Positions 1 through 9,586 of a DNA stretch of 64,000 nt are shown here, piece by piece. Source of the DNA: Symsagittifera roscoffensis (taxonomy: Eukaryota > Xenacoelomorpha > Acoela > Convolutidae). The notes under the pieces are model-generated. The model had not been told where the DNA came from and did not search any database. It saw nothing but the letters and a program-made list of their open reading frames with translations. Within the stretch, counting starts at the first letter, position 1. Each line of letters opens with the position of its first letter. The stretch spans positions 2,285,289 through 2,349,288 of the forward strand of contig NC_087070.1 in NCBI RefSeq assembly GCF_963678635.1, written 5' to 3'. The position numbers and the translations under genes were made by a program.

Positions 1-32
1 CCCACCCACCCCACCCCCTAAATCCGCCCCTG
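1..32 (-). repeat. Possible DNA-transposon terminus (hAT-like)
   Basis: The reverse complement starts CAGGGGCGGATTTAGGGGG, a form often seen at the ends of hAT-type transposons. Similar strings occur at 19309 and 52805, so this is a repeated terminus within the window. The rest of the element would lie to the left of the window. The family assignment is from pattern only. Bases 33-190 are AT-rich flank with no gene visible. Confidence 0.35.
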
Positions 33-196
33 ATTGGGAATCAAACTAAGTTGTTTCGAAAAACCAAAAAAGCTGAATAGTGGCTACTTTTGTGACTTTA
101 AAACAAGTAATTTTGTTTTATGACCCCAAGGCTTTGTTATGCTGCTGTAATCTGTTTCTGATAAAATTCAGTGACTTATCTTAAAGTAGTGACGGT

Positions 197-812
197 AGTA
201 GTAGATGTTGAGGCTGATCAGGGGGGGGGGGGGTTGCATGGCGGACCCCATGTAAAAGTACGTTATAGATTTCCGGTCCGCCATGCTATTTATTAAGATT
301 GGGTATAGAGTCTACAATGTATTAAGATAGGGAATACCGATGGTAAGGTTTTATTGTTTGTGTGATGGTAAGATAATGGTAAGAAAAACGAAAATTTTTT
401 GGTTTTTGTGCGAAAATGACTAATTTTTTCGCAAAAATCTCGGCGCGCGTTACCTAATTGGGAACAATTAATTGTTAATTACGTGTAGATTGTAGAATTA
501 AGGTTGTGTATTTAGTTTTTTTTGGTGGATGGTAAGTCAATGGTAAGAGTTTTTGTGCAAAAACTTGGAATTTTTATCAAAAAAATTTAAAATTTTTTCG
601 AAAAAATTCAAAACACGATAAGAATTTGTTTAATTTGTTTAATAAAAATTTATAAGATACTTTAACTTTCTATCTATCTGAATCTATTCTGAACCTACAG
701 AGACATCGAAAAAAAACAGAATTTTTTGAGAGAAAAAAATTAAATTACAAAAAAGTATATAAATCACTGCATTATATAACAAGTTTACCGCAAAATTTTA
801 CATTTTAACATC
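197..812 (+). repeat. Polinton left terminal inverted repeat
   Basis: The sequence matches the reverse complement of about 15137-15728, with scattered substitutions and a G-run of variable length near the end. The match fades around 810-815. The repeat includes a CGGCGCGCGTTACC block and several degenerate copies of TGTATTAAGAT near the outer end. Confidence 0.93.
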
Positions 813-866
813 ATAAAACCAATATATTACGACATCATGAATGAATTTACCTGACCAGATCAGTTC

Positions 867-3768
867 TTATAAGTTCAGTGGTTTTGTATGATTTCCATCA
901 ACTTGTAATTGTCTTTTTGGATAAAAAAAGCTTAGTCTTTTCTCTGTTTGTTCATATGTTGCCACCATATGATTTATAGTTCTGAATCCTCTATTTGTAG
1001 ATATTAGGTTGATTGCTTCATCGAGCACTCTCCTGTACTTTGGCACAGGTCCGTCTCCAGAATCTTCGAGAACTCGCTTGTTTAATCCTTTACTGCTAAA
1101 TTTGAACTTATCGGACTTGTTGTCATAGCAGCAATATGTCTTGCTACACAAACATAGCATTTCTGTACATCTGAATTCTTCTTTAAAAAGTCCTGGCTCC
1201 CGCTTATCATGCTTTTTATGCGTACTGCAACACTTTCGAGGAAAGAAATTTGATTTTGCATCCGCCTTGAAAGAGTCTCTGCAGTCATTTTTCCTCAATT
1301 TTTCCCAAGCAGCTCTCTTATCTGGTTTGATACAGTCGTATAAATTCTCTTCAGCAAGTGCCAAGTAAAGTGAGTCGGTGTCCATCTCCAACTCTTCGAA
1401 TTTATGCAAAGAAGTTATAGTAGAGCTCCAACATTCTCAGTTTTGCATACTGAAGTATGAAAGAACCAACTATGATGGGTTCTCGGTGCTCAATAGTTGA
1501 TTTCAATAACTCCACCTCATATAAGTCCTTCTCAACTGAGTTAAGTCTCTTAAGCAGTGGTTCATTTATTGCCTTATGGGTTTTTTCATCGTTCAGATAT
1601 TTTGTGATTGTATGTCTCGATCTATCCATGATCTGATATCCATACGAAGAATTACCCAAAAGTTTCACTGTTTCTGCTGCAACTCCTGACAAAGGTTTTT
1701 CATCTCCTTCTCTTCTAGCATCAACCACTGACTGAACGAAATTATTAAGGTATTTCCGAAATTGGAGATTATTGAACAAAACGGTAAATTTTGGTGCACT
1801 GCAATCCAAGTTCCATATAAAAGTTGAAGAGAGGAGTTATAACTGTTCCATTTTCCAGCTTGAAAATAGATATCAGCATTCTCAGAGGATGCTTTGACAT
1901 TTCTTTCTCGATCGAATAGTTTTTCATGTAATCTCCAGTATCATTTCTTCCGACCTCAGTATTTTTGAAATTTGGAGGAAAATTTGCAAATTTTGATTTT
2001 AGCTCATCTGGAACAATTAAGTCGCACTAAACGTAGCCAAAAAGAGATCCATCTTTTATTTTTGCTAGAAGTGAGTCTGTAGAAAGAGGTCTTTTATAGG
2101 AAAAGTGGGTTCTGACGTGATTTTTTTGATCTTGTCATCGGTTTTGAAATTTTCTCACCAGTCACACTCTCACATTTCTTCCACTTTGTATCCTTTCTCT
2201 TTAATGTATTCTCGTCGCATATCATCCATCTCTCTCTTCTTGTTTCCTCGCTCAATATCATGTTCTGTTAAGGAGGGACGAGCTTCTTGACAGGAACAGA
2301 AGTGGTAATAACATCCCATTGCTTCAAACACTGTCTTACAATGATCACAATAACCATCCACATTAAAACAGTCGATTTTTTTCTGTTTTCCAGATGTAAA
2401 AAAGCTCTCAATTTTTCATTCTGGTCTTAATTCTTGATAAAAAGACATGACCATATTCTCAAAATTGCGAGTTTGATTATGTCTAGCCTTGAATTTCTGC
2501 ATTTCAGTGTCAAACTCCCATCTCGTGTACAGTCCTGTTGGCATATCTTGACACATTGAGAAAGGGTAACGCTGGCTTGCATCAATTCCAACGACTGATT
2601 CTCAAACATTTGATGAATTTCTGATGTATGTTTCATCAACTACAGCTTTTCGAGTGAAAACAATGGAAGGTCCACCCGTCATGTCCTCTCTTATTTTTTC
2701 ACACAAGTCTTTCATCACTTTGGATAAAACTTTTAATTTGTGGATTTGTGAAGACAAATGTTTGCTAGATTTGGAAGTGTGCAGCCAAGTTTTAACATAT
2801 CTATCCCCTTGTTATGATAAAACTGAATCATTTTTTGCATTGCCTCCAGGGTTGGGACTACATCTTTGTTGTTGTACCACTTCAAAAAGTCTTTGAACAC
2901 TGTCATTCCATTTTTCTTCCAAGTCTCTTTTAAGTAATTGTAATTATCCAAAGCAGATGTAGGAACAGTCTTGATTTGAAGCTTTTTCAGTGCCTGTTGT
3001 TCGTCAAACCCACTTTTTCTAAGCTTCTCATAATCAATGAAGTCTTTGTCTAGAGGATTGTTGTTTCTAAGTTTACTGAAAAATGCTTCATACGGTGGCA
3101 ATTCAGGAAAGTCAAGTTTGTCTGGGTTATCAAACCATTCATAGGGAAAAAATATTTTCGTTTTGCTAGCTTTATAAGCTTTGAGAAAAAATTCCAAAGT
3201 AGTTGCCCCTCCCAGAAACTTCATTATGTCGAGAAAATGTACATCTCCAAACTTGAAAGATATAAAGTCATTTGCTTTTTTGATTACGGATGTTTCTTGT
3301 TCTTTATCGCGAATTAAATAAGGAAATAAGTATGATTTGATCAATTTCAAATCATATCTACCGCTGTTAAATCCAAAAACAGGTAAAGTATTTATATATC
3401 TCTCCAGATGTTGTTTCAAATCGATGAGTTGATTTTTCTGAAGTCGCAAGAATTGTGTTGACATATCTGCTTCTTCTCCGTTGTTTTGCTCCATGTTCTT
3501 TTCTCCGATGTTGTTGGAGAGAGTAGTCACTTGGGAAATCTTGTTCACATGAAGGACAAACTGTCGACTGCTTTGAATTTGGTTGAGCACGCTTCTTTGC
3601 AACATGATAACCCATCTCCTCTTTGCTCTTTGTATAAAAATGACAGTTTGGACACTTATGTTCCTTTTAATTTTCACATCTTTTTCGATGTCACGCATTA
3701 TCAGCTCTCCTGTTTTCCTGACCCCAATCCTCACATTTGACTTTCTCGTTTCGGTTAAGGGTAGGCAT
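867..3768 (-). pseudogene. polB: Protein-primed family B DNA polymerase of Polinton type, frame-broken
   Basis: This gene would replicate the element by protein-primed synthesis. The reading starts at an ATG at 3766-3768. An N-terminal zinc-finger region follows (two CxxC...H clusters near 3560-3660, in a different frame from the next part). The exonuclease domain has FGFNSGRYD near 3350-3370. Palm motif A (DASQRYPFSM) lies near 2550-2590, and an inserted segment with the CYYHFC pattern near 2290-2350. Motif B (KLLGNSSYG) is near 1635-1660 and motif C (DTDS) near 1371-1385. These motifs fall in several frames. Frame changes near 3450, 2640, 1800 and 1405 and a stop near 3720 show it is broken. 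About 970 codons fits the short end of the family. Confidence 0.93.
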
Positions 3769-3939
3769 TATCTCAAAATAATTGGGACGTTAGAAATGTT
3801 CCAAAATTAAAAACCTAAAGTACCAATTAAATGATAATACTTACTTTTTTCTTTTCTTGAAGTAACGAAATGTAAAATTTGAAGTAAAATTTAATTGACT
3901 GTTTCTGATTGGCAAACAAAATTAATGATTTAACCCAGT

Positions 3940-4140
3940 AAAATAAGTGTATTTATACTATCAATGATGCCTACACAATTATCCTTTAATGGTAATGACG
4001 TCATTCTTTGAATAGAAGTGACGTCACCGCCTACGCAATGTTCCTTTTATGATAAAGACGTCATTCTATAAATAGAAGTGACGTCACCACCCACGCAATT
4101 TTCCTTTTATGGTAATAACGTCATTCCTTCGAAAGTTCTA
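3940..4140. promoter_or_regulatory. 60-bp tandem repeats with TGACGTCA palindromes, divergent promoter region
   Basis: Between the leftward polB and a rightward ORF lie nearly three copies of a 60-bp unit. Full TGACGTCA palindromes stand at 3996-4003, 4019-4026 and 4079-4086, with one-base variants at 4056-4063 and 4116-4123. The spacing is exactly 60 between equivalent sites. TGACGTCA is the established CRE/ATF-type binding sequence. Each unit also has a CCTACGCAAT-like string, which recurs near 7302. A role as a two-way promoter or enhancer is inferred from position. Confidence 0.6.
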
Positions 4141-4224
4141 GAATTTTCCAGAAACATTTTCAAACAATCAGAACTAAGCAGTTTCTAGACATAACTTTGG
4201 ATCCAAAATATTCATTTTTGAAGA

Positions 4225-4670
4225 ATGTCAATTAAAAAGACTACAAGAAAAAAGAAAATATTCCGTGTGATTTCCTCATTGATGAAATAGATGTAGATTC
4301 TTACTTTTTTCACAATTTTTTGGACGCTTATGTTGTCCAAAATAGAGTCCTTCGACTAGGTAAAGGTCTCTTTAGGGAAACCTCAATCAAAGAATTTATT
4401 TTTGATCCACATATTGCGTATCAAAGTTATGAATTTACTGCTGAGTTACACCTGACTAGAAAAGAAATTTTATTGATTTTAGAGAACTTGAATTTAATAA
4501 AAAAGTCGTACGATAATATTTCAAAGACTCTTTTTATTCCCTACCCAACTCCCAAATTTGTCAAAACTCCCCAGCAAAGTTCTTTTTTCCTCCATTTTTT
4601 AAAAAGATTTTCAAAGTTAAAAAGCTTGAATGATCAGGTTTGGTATCAGATTTCCAGAGATTTGCTTTGA
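4225..4670 (+). pseudogene. Polinton protein of unknown function, one frameshift
   Basis: An ATG at 4225 opens a short basic start (MSIKKTTRKKK). A frame change near 4258-4262 then leads into a frame open to the stop after 4668. Without that change the 4225 frame stops after 22 codons. The body has an acidic stretch (IDEIDVD), a central helix-like region and a lysine-rich tail, giving about 148 residues in all. I see no known motif. It is the first rightward gene after the CRE-like array and so may be divergently expressed with polB. Coding nature is supported by codon-like continuity on both sides of the frameshift. Confidence 0.5.
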
Positions 4671-4786
4671 AAAATTCATCAATTTGAGTTATCATCTCAA
4701 ATCTACATCAAAGTTAAAGAACTTGAATATCTGCTGAAAAATCAACAATTTTTCATCAATTATATACAAAAAAATCAGTTAACTTG

Positions 4787-4939
4787 ATGAGAAGACTTGC
4801 AGAGTTGCTACTTTTTTTAATTTTTCTTCTTTTGTTACTTATATCGGCAATATTTCTTATTTTTACAGCAAACAACTTTTGGTCATTTATTTTTGCGATT
4901 GCTTTTGTGTATACTTATTTGGAAGACTTAAGTCCTTAA
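4787..4939 (+). CDS. Small two-segment hydrophobic membrane protein, 50 aa
   Basis: The ORF runs from ATG 4787 to TAA 4937-4939. It starts MRRLAELLLF, continues as a Leu/Ile/Phe-rich segment (residues 6-23), then has a short polar gap (TANN), a second aromatic hydrophobic segment (residues 28-41) and an acidic tail. The positive N-terminus and two hydrophobic stretches suggest a small membrane protein. The frame is intact although the neighbours are broken. I do not recognise a family. Chance occurrence in AT-rich DNA is possible. Confidence 0.45.
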   Translation: MRRLAELLLFLIFLLLLLISAIFLIFTANNFWSFIFAIAFVYTYLEDLSP

Positions 4940-4944
4940 AAGGT

Positions 4945-5098
4945 TCCTCTGATTGGATACGACAATTTGAACAAAAATGAACATTTTTGTGATTGGAAAC
5001 GACAATGTGTAAAATGGAGCTTTGTTTCCAATTGGACACGAGTTTTCTATAAGAATTCCATAAAAGGAAACTAAAATCTGATTGGACACGACTACAAT
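4945..5098 (+). repeat. Four dispersed copies of TGATTGGAnACGAC
   Basis: Copies stand near 4952, 4991, 5030 and 5079, spaced 39-49 bases; one is degenerate (CAATTGGACACGAG). ATTGG is the inverse of a CCAAT box. The block sits between the small membrane ORF and the next rightward ORF, so it may be promoter sequence. Between 5170 and 5260 there is also a two-copy repeat of TTTCAACTTAACnACCnTCAA. Confidence 0.4.
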
Positions 5099-5340
5099 CC
5101 AAATAAGGAAAATTCTTTTGGTTAAATCCACACATTCCACTTGAAGGTACCCCTCTCTCTTAACTAAAAATCGTTTTATTTTCAACTTAACTACCGTCAA
5201 CTACCTCCTCTCTCAGCTCTAAATACAATAATTTCAACTTAACCACCATCAATTCCCCCCTTTCAACTGTAAATCTTGTTTTTACTCATTAACTCAACTT
5301 ATTGCTCAAAAAGATTTTCTCAGTAAAAAACAACAACCTT

Positions 5341-5795
5341 ATGATCTCGGTGGAATTTTCGGATGATTTAGTGCAAATCCAAGTGCGAGAAACAGTTTGT
5401 GGAGTTTTTCAGTCACGAATGGACATCCCAATCCAAGTCTGGCATATGGTGGAGGTGATGCACATCATATAACGCAAGTACCCCCTACAGAGAATCAACT
5501 TGGAGAAATGCAAATGATGGAGGAAGTGGCCGAGCATGTGGGAATGAACTACCCTGAAATTCCTGACTCTAGATATGTGGCTCAACCATTCGACGATTTC
5601 CTCTTTCCTTGGGAAGAGGGATCTGTGGACAACCCAATTACAATCGAAGAGGATGAGGGGTTCTCTGAGCCAAGAACTCCAGTCAGCGAACCACCAAGAC
5701 AACCACCAGTGATGGAGGCAAGACCAGCTTTGCGCTCCATTGAGAACTTGCAAAATTTTGATAACTCAGCTGCTCGACAGCTCTTTGATTTGTAA
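5341..5795 (+). pseudogene. Acidic, proline-rich protein of unknown function
   Basis: An ATG at 5341 starts MISVEFSDDL, but that frame stops at 5471. A second frame, open from near 5397, runs to the stop at 5793-5795 and holds the bulk of the protein, so a frameshift around 5405-5420 is likely. The body is acidic (PFDDFLFPWEE, ITIEEDEG) with a proline-rich section (SEPPRQPP) and ends ARQLFDL, about 150 residues in total. An AATAAA lies right after the stop and could serve as polyadenylation signal. No family is recognised. The acidic/aromatic character could suit a transcriptional regulator or virion protein, which is a guess. Confidence 0.45.
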
Positions 5796-5829
5796 ATAAA
5801 TTGGTTACTGTATTGTGCTTTGTAATTTA

Positions 5830-6680
5830 ATTTCTTCGTATCTAGTAAATTTATTTTCAAGAGATAGGAACAAAGAGATCATAGAAAAGTTTATTAAGAA
5901 ATTTCAAAGGTAAAACTTTGTTAAAAACGAAAATAATTGTGCATCTGGTAAACAGTTTTATAGAATTTTGTTAGAAAGATGGCAAAAATTATTAAACCAA
6001 TTTTTGCAAGCAAGTTAAAAACTTTACATTAATTTTTGCACCATGCAAAAACTTTTATATATTTTTTTGCCTATTTGTTAAAAAAATCAAAGAAAATTTC
6101 GCAAATTAAGAAAAATTTCACTAAAAATTTTCGCATTTTAAAGAAAACTGAAAGAGGATTTTCTTGCACTGTCAATAATTAATTAAAATGAAAATCTTTG
6201 TTTAAAATCTCTTTTTTTTCATGTATATTGATCAAAAATATTGGAAAAACAATGTATTAAGATAGGGAATAGTACTCAAAGTCAGCAATTATGAAAAAAT
6301 TTTTAGCATCAATTTAACAAGTTTTTTTACAAAAAATTTTGCAATTTTTGCATTTGCATAGGAAAAAATAAGTTAGATTTTTGCATTTGTTTTCAAAAAA
6401 ACCACGAAAAAACTTGCATGTAACACAAAAATTTTTGCACACTTGTTGAAAAAACCAAAACAGTTTCTGCATCTTGTAAAAAAGTTTAATTAATTTTTTG
6501 CAAACGTTTTGAAAAAATCAAACCAAATTTGCATCTTGCGAAAAAACTCTGAGTTAATTTGTGCACACGTGTTGAAAAATGCAAATTTGTTCGTTGAAAA
6601 AACTTTTGATTTAAATTAAAAAAATTTTGAAAAAATTTTTATTAATAAATGTTCAATTATTAATAGAAAAATTGATACGA
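5830..6680. repeat. AT-rich non-coding stretch with degenerate ~60-bp repeats
   Basis: No convincing gene is present. From about 6290 to 6600 a degenerate unit of roughly 60 bases recurs, with cores like TTTTTGCACACnTGTTGAAAAAA and TTTGCATCTTG. At 6249-6271 there is an exact 23-base copy of a sequence in the left terminal repeat (314-336). The stretch separates the early left part of the Polinton from a leftward gene. Confidence 0.5.
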
Positions 6681-6726
6681 TCACTATTTACGGCAGCAAA
6701 ACCATCAATAATATAATCAACAATTT

Positions 6727-7304
6727 TCAACCAGTCAGTCTCATACTTGAGTTTTGAACTTTTCGAATCCTTTCCAAAAAAGCTGATCCAAGAGTCTGAG
6801 TGGACGCAAGCTTCTGAGCAGAACTGAGATAATGTCTTTTGAATTTTTTTCGCAGCAGTCGTTTCTTTGCAACACTGGGTAAGTTTTCCGGTATTCTACA
6901 TTTCAAGTTGTGTTCGACTGCACGATTCAACTGATTGAAAACTTCACCTCTTGATGAAATAATGTTGAAATAAAATCTGTATTTGTATAAAGTATATATA
7001 CAGTCAACAATTTGATAAGTGAAATCTATCTAATCTTTACAAAATCTGATCGAGCGATGATGCGATTAATACTAAGTGAAAATTGCAATTTTCCACTGGG
7101 CAGAATGATGAATGGTTAGATACACAGTAGTCTTGGAGACAATAAATTTTTTATAAAAGTTTTCTGAGACAGATAAAAAGAGATTTTGCATTGTAGTCCG
7201 AATAAAAAGTGGGATATGCTTGACACATAGCAGATGCCATCACCGATTACTTGTTGAAAATGATTTTTATCTATATTGAATTGCTTATATAGTAGTTTCA
7301 TCAC
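6727..7304 (-). pseudogene. Leftward Polinton gene, broken; possible OTU-like cysteine protease remnant
   Basis: Two open pieces read leftward. The upstream piece (7116-7304) contains IGDGICYVSSISHFLFG, resembling the D-G-x-C active-site loop of OTU-type proteases followed by a helix. The downstream piece (open from about 7037 to 6727) has an aromatic segment and a strongly basic tail (KKRLLRKKFKRH). Stops in the piece between them require a frameshift or an intron. A TATA-like TATATAAG lies at the start of the first piece, so the true start may be further downstream. OTU assignment rests on one short motif, without a visible catalytic histidine, and is tentative. Either piece may be a separate gene. 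Confidence 0.3.
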
Positions 7305-7400
7305 CTACGCAATGTCCATATTTGGATCATCACCTACTCATTATTCCATATAAGGTAATAAAACCTTATATGGAAGGTACAGTGAGTAATCTACATTTCC
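7290..7400. promoter_or_regulatory. Divergent promoter-like region with two perfect CArG boxes
   Basis: CCATATAAGG (7346-7355) and CCTTATATGG (7364-7373) form a 10-bp inverted repeat with an 8-base gap. Each matches CC(A/T)6GG, the known binding site of SRF/MADS proteins. The region lies between a leftward gene ending its upstream side near 7304 and a rightward gene starting at 7479. CACCTACGCAATGT near 7300 is shared with the polB upstream repeats. Function is inferred. Confidence 0.45.
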
Positions 7401-7478
7401 TAATTTCTATAAATTTACAAATATTATTATTTTGTAATATCTACTACTGATCAGTTGGCTCTGAGTCTCAAATCAAAA

Positions 7479-8021
7479 ATGTATTCACGAAAAGATATCC
7501 TTCCCAACTATATTGAATTTGCTAGAAAAACCAAAAAAGGGTTGGGAGATTTTCTTGGTCCCAAAAACCCTACAACGGAAAAATTTACTTTGAACCTTGC
7601 TTCCAATTGCTAAAAAAATGAATTTGGACAAATCGAAAAAACCCAGCAAGTCTATCTTGGTGAAAAAGAAGGGGAAAGGATATCAGCAATACGGAATACT
7701 GTTATTCACGATGCTGAAAACCTTGAACTTGTTCCTGTATTGGAACCCTATTCTGACAAAGACTCAACCATGGAGCAGGAACTTGCGAACTGTCATGCGG
7801 TGTATGACGTAGCAACATAGAAGAAGAGAACGGTATGTGTCACGATCCAGAAGTACAGTGTGAACAAGCCACCCTACATTCAGATTCGATTCAGATTCAC
7901 TGCAAAGGAGAACGAAGTCTTGAAGCAAGTTGCCTATGTCAACTATACTTTGAACGAATTCAAAGAACTTGCCCAAGTCTTGGGAGATTTTATGTTTGAT
8001 GAGAACTGTAATGTTCAATAA
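7479..8021 (+). pseudogene. PC4-like (ssDNA-binding coactivator-like) protein, frame-broken
   Basis: The start ATG at 7479 gives a basic N-terminus (MYSRKDILPNYIEF, then KKGLGDFLG). That frame ends at 7614; a second frame covers 7597-7700 (SKKPSKSILVKKKGKGYQQYGI); a third covers about 7740-8021 with a stop near 7818. The last part has a beta-rich run beginning RTVCVTIQKYS, then YIQIRFRF, then LNEFKELAQVL. This strand-strand-helix order and the K-R-start resemble the PC4 fold, which binds single-stranded DNA. At least two frameshifts separate the parts. Candidate role: single-strand binding during element replication. The fold call is by eye. Confidence 0.45.
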
Positions 8022-8107
8022 TTTTATTGAGTGATGTTATTATAGCAATGTAATTCAAATATTCATCTTCTTGAATCAATTTTTAAAACTTCTTTGAGCT
8101 GAGCAGT

Positions 8108-8693
8108 ATGAGTTGGAACATTGGTTCTTCCAGAAATCTTGTTTTAAAGCTTCAAAAAAAAATTGGGACTTTTTCATATCGTCTTACAAGAAAAGTCCCA
8201 GAAATTTTCACTAACAGTTTTGGAATCTCAAAATTTACCAAAATTGCAAGATTTGGATACAGAATCGCAAATTTCTCAATTTGCATAATGGAAGACGAAA
8301 AATTTTTCTAAGTTATCGTTCAGATATTAAGAAAATAGATCTCATAGAGTATCGTAGAAAAGGAAACACTTGGAAAAACAATCAGAAATTTCAGTTGGAA
8401 AAAAAGAGTATGATAATTTGGTTGATTTTATCCCCTCAGTTTTGTCATAAATTTGAAAGAAATGGACCAAAAATTTCTTTTTGTGGGTCTAATTGGATAC
8501 GGAAATTCTTGTATGGATTACATTTTTTGCAAATTCAAAAATTTTCAGACTTCATGCAATTTTACATGATGCAGCTGGATCTGTGAATTCTACTACTTAT
8601 AAGGGACCTGGTTACTGTTATGTTTTACATAGATTTCCTTGGTTGTTGTTTTCTTGGTCATGTGACTGGATTGTTCTTCTGTTTATATGTTAA
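8108..8693 (+). pseudogene. Unrecognised Polinton gene, several frameshifts
   Basis: An ATG at 8108 opens a 67-codon basic segment (MSWNIGSSRNL... FGYRIANF). Frame changes near 8290 and 8500 lead into later open pieces. The middle holds KIFLSYRSD and a run of basic residues; the last piece has LHDAAGS followed by an aromatic-rich hydrophobic stretch (FPWLLFSWSCDWIVLLF) that could be a membrane segment. No family is recognised. It stands upstream of the DEDD-like gene, in the same direction. The continuity of protein-like sequence over three frames argues for a decayed gene. Confidence 0.35.
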
Positions 8694-8772
8694 AGTTTTT
8701 GCTTCATCAGTATATGCATTGTTCGATTGCTAGTTATTCTAACTAAAATTGTCAGCAAAAACAGTCACCATC

Positions 8773-9246
8773 ATGATTCTAGGTGTTTTGGATATTGAGT
8801 GTATTGAAAACAAAATAGTTAAAGAGTTAGGAGTTTATCAAAATGGACAAACTGTGGGATATTCCTTTCTTCCTCCCAAAAAATTCAAAGCTACATCTCA
8901 GTCTGCTTGGTGTACGAAGCATCTTCATGGAGTCAATTGGAACAGTGGCCATGAAAAATATACTGAGCTTGAAAAAATAATGAAAAAACTAAAAGCTCCA
9001 GAAACGGAGTTTTTTGCAAAAGGTTATGAAAAATGTAAAATTCTGTCATCAGAAGTTTTGGAAACAAAGGTTACAAACTTGGATGACTACGCATGTCCAA
9101 AAGTTCGGAATTTGATTTTAAAAGATGAAGAATATGATTGGAGGTGTAGCAACTACCCATTTCGTCATGCAAATACTCTTCACTGTGCAGAAAGAAAAGC
9201 ATTTGCATACGGAACATGGACTCGATGTTTTTTTAATAAATTGTAA
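8773..9246 (+). CDS. Polinton protein with DEDD/Maelstrom-like layout, 157 aa
   Basis: The first ATG in the frame is 8773 (MILGVLDIECIEN) and the stop is 9244-9246; the frame is intact. The layout recalls DnaQ-type exonucleases: a hydrophobic strand leading to LDIECIEN (D-x-E), then LHGVNW, then a strand with FFAKGYEKCKIL, then LDDYACP and LHCAERKAFAYG. The Cys-Cys-His-Cys spacing in the second half (ACPK, RCSNY, RHAN, LHCAE) resembles the metal-binding pattern reported for Maelstrom domains, which share this fold but not always catalysis. Function could be nucleic-acid processing or binding. The fold assignment is by motif only; the reading frame itself is firm. Confidence 0.6.
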   Translation: MILGVLDIECIENKIVKELGVYQNGQTVGYSFLPPKKFKATSQSAWCTKHLHGVNWNSGHEKYTELEKIMKKLKAPETEFFAKGYEKCKILSSEVLETKVTNLDDYACPKVRNLILKDEEYDWRCSNYPFRHANTLHCAERKAFAYGTWTRCFFNKL

Positions 9247-9326
9247 ATTACCTTAATAATTTTGAATTATCGTGTTTTTGAAATTTAAATGTCAATCATT
9301 ATCAATTTTTTCATTCCAAAGTAGAG

Positions 9327-9497
9327 ATGGGAGATGAATGTGACAAGCAGTTAAATTTAGGAAATTTTGTTTTTGATGAGGAGAATCATGAACGAAATTC
9401 TTGGAAGTTTTTTGGACGTACGTGTAATAGATCTCTTTTAGTGTTTATGTGCCAATTTTTTGTCATAGTTTTAATACTAGCATGTGCAATCGTTTGA
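9327..9497 (+). CDS. Small single-pass membrane protein, 56 aa
   Basis: ATG 9327 to TGA 9495-9497. The N-terminal half is polar and acidic (MGDECDKQLN, FDEENHERN), followed by KFFGRTCNRS and one hydrophobic segment (residues 38-56, SLLVFMCQFFVIVLILAC) that ends the protein. This is a tail-anchored arrangement. It sits 80 bases after the DEDD-like gene and 90 before the ATPase, on the same strand. Adenoviruses and their relatives carry small membrane proteins, but I recognise no specific homologue. Confidence 0.5.
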   Translation: MGDECDKQLNLGNFVFDEENHERNSWKFFGRTCNRSLLVFMCQFFVIVLILACAIV

Positions 9498-9586
9498 ATA
9501 ATGTTATCCACTACATGTGAAGAAACAACAGTTTGGGTAGCAAATTTATCAAGTACAGTCGGTTATATTTAACCTTCTCCAAAGCT

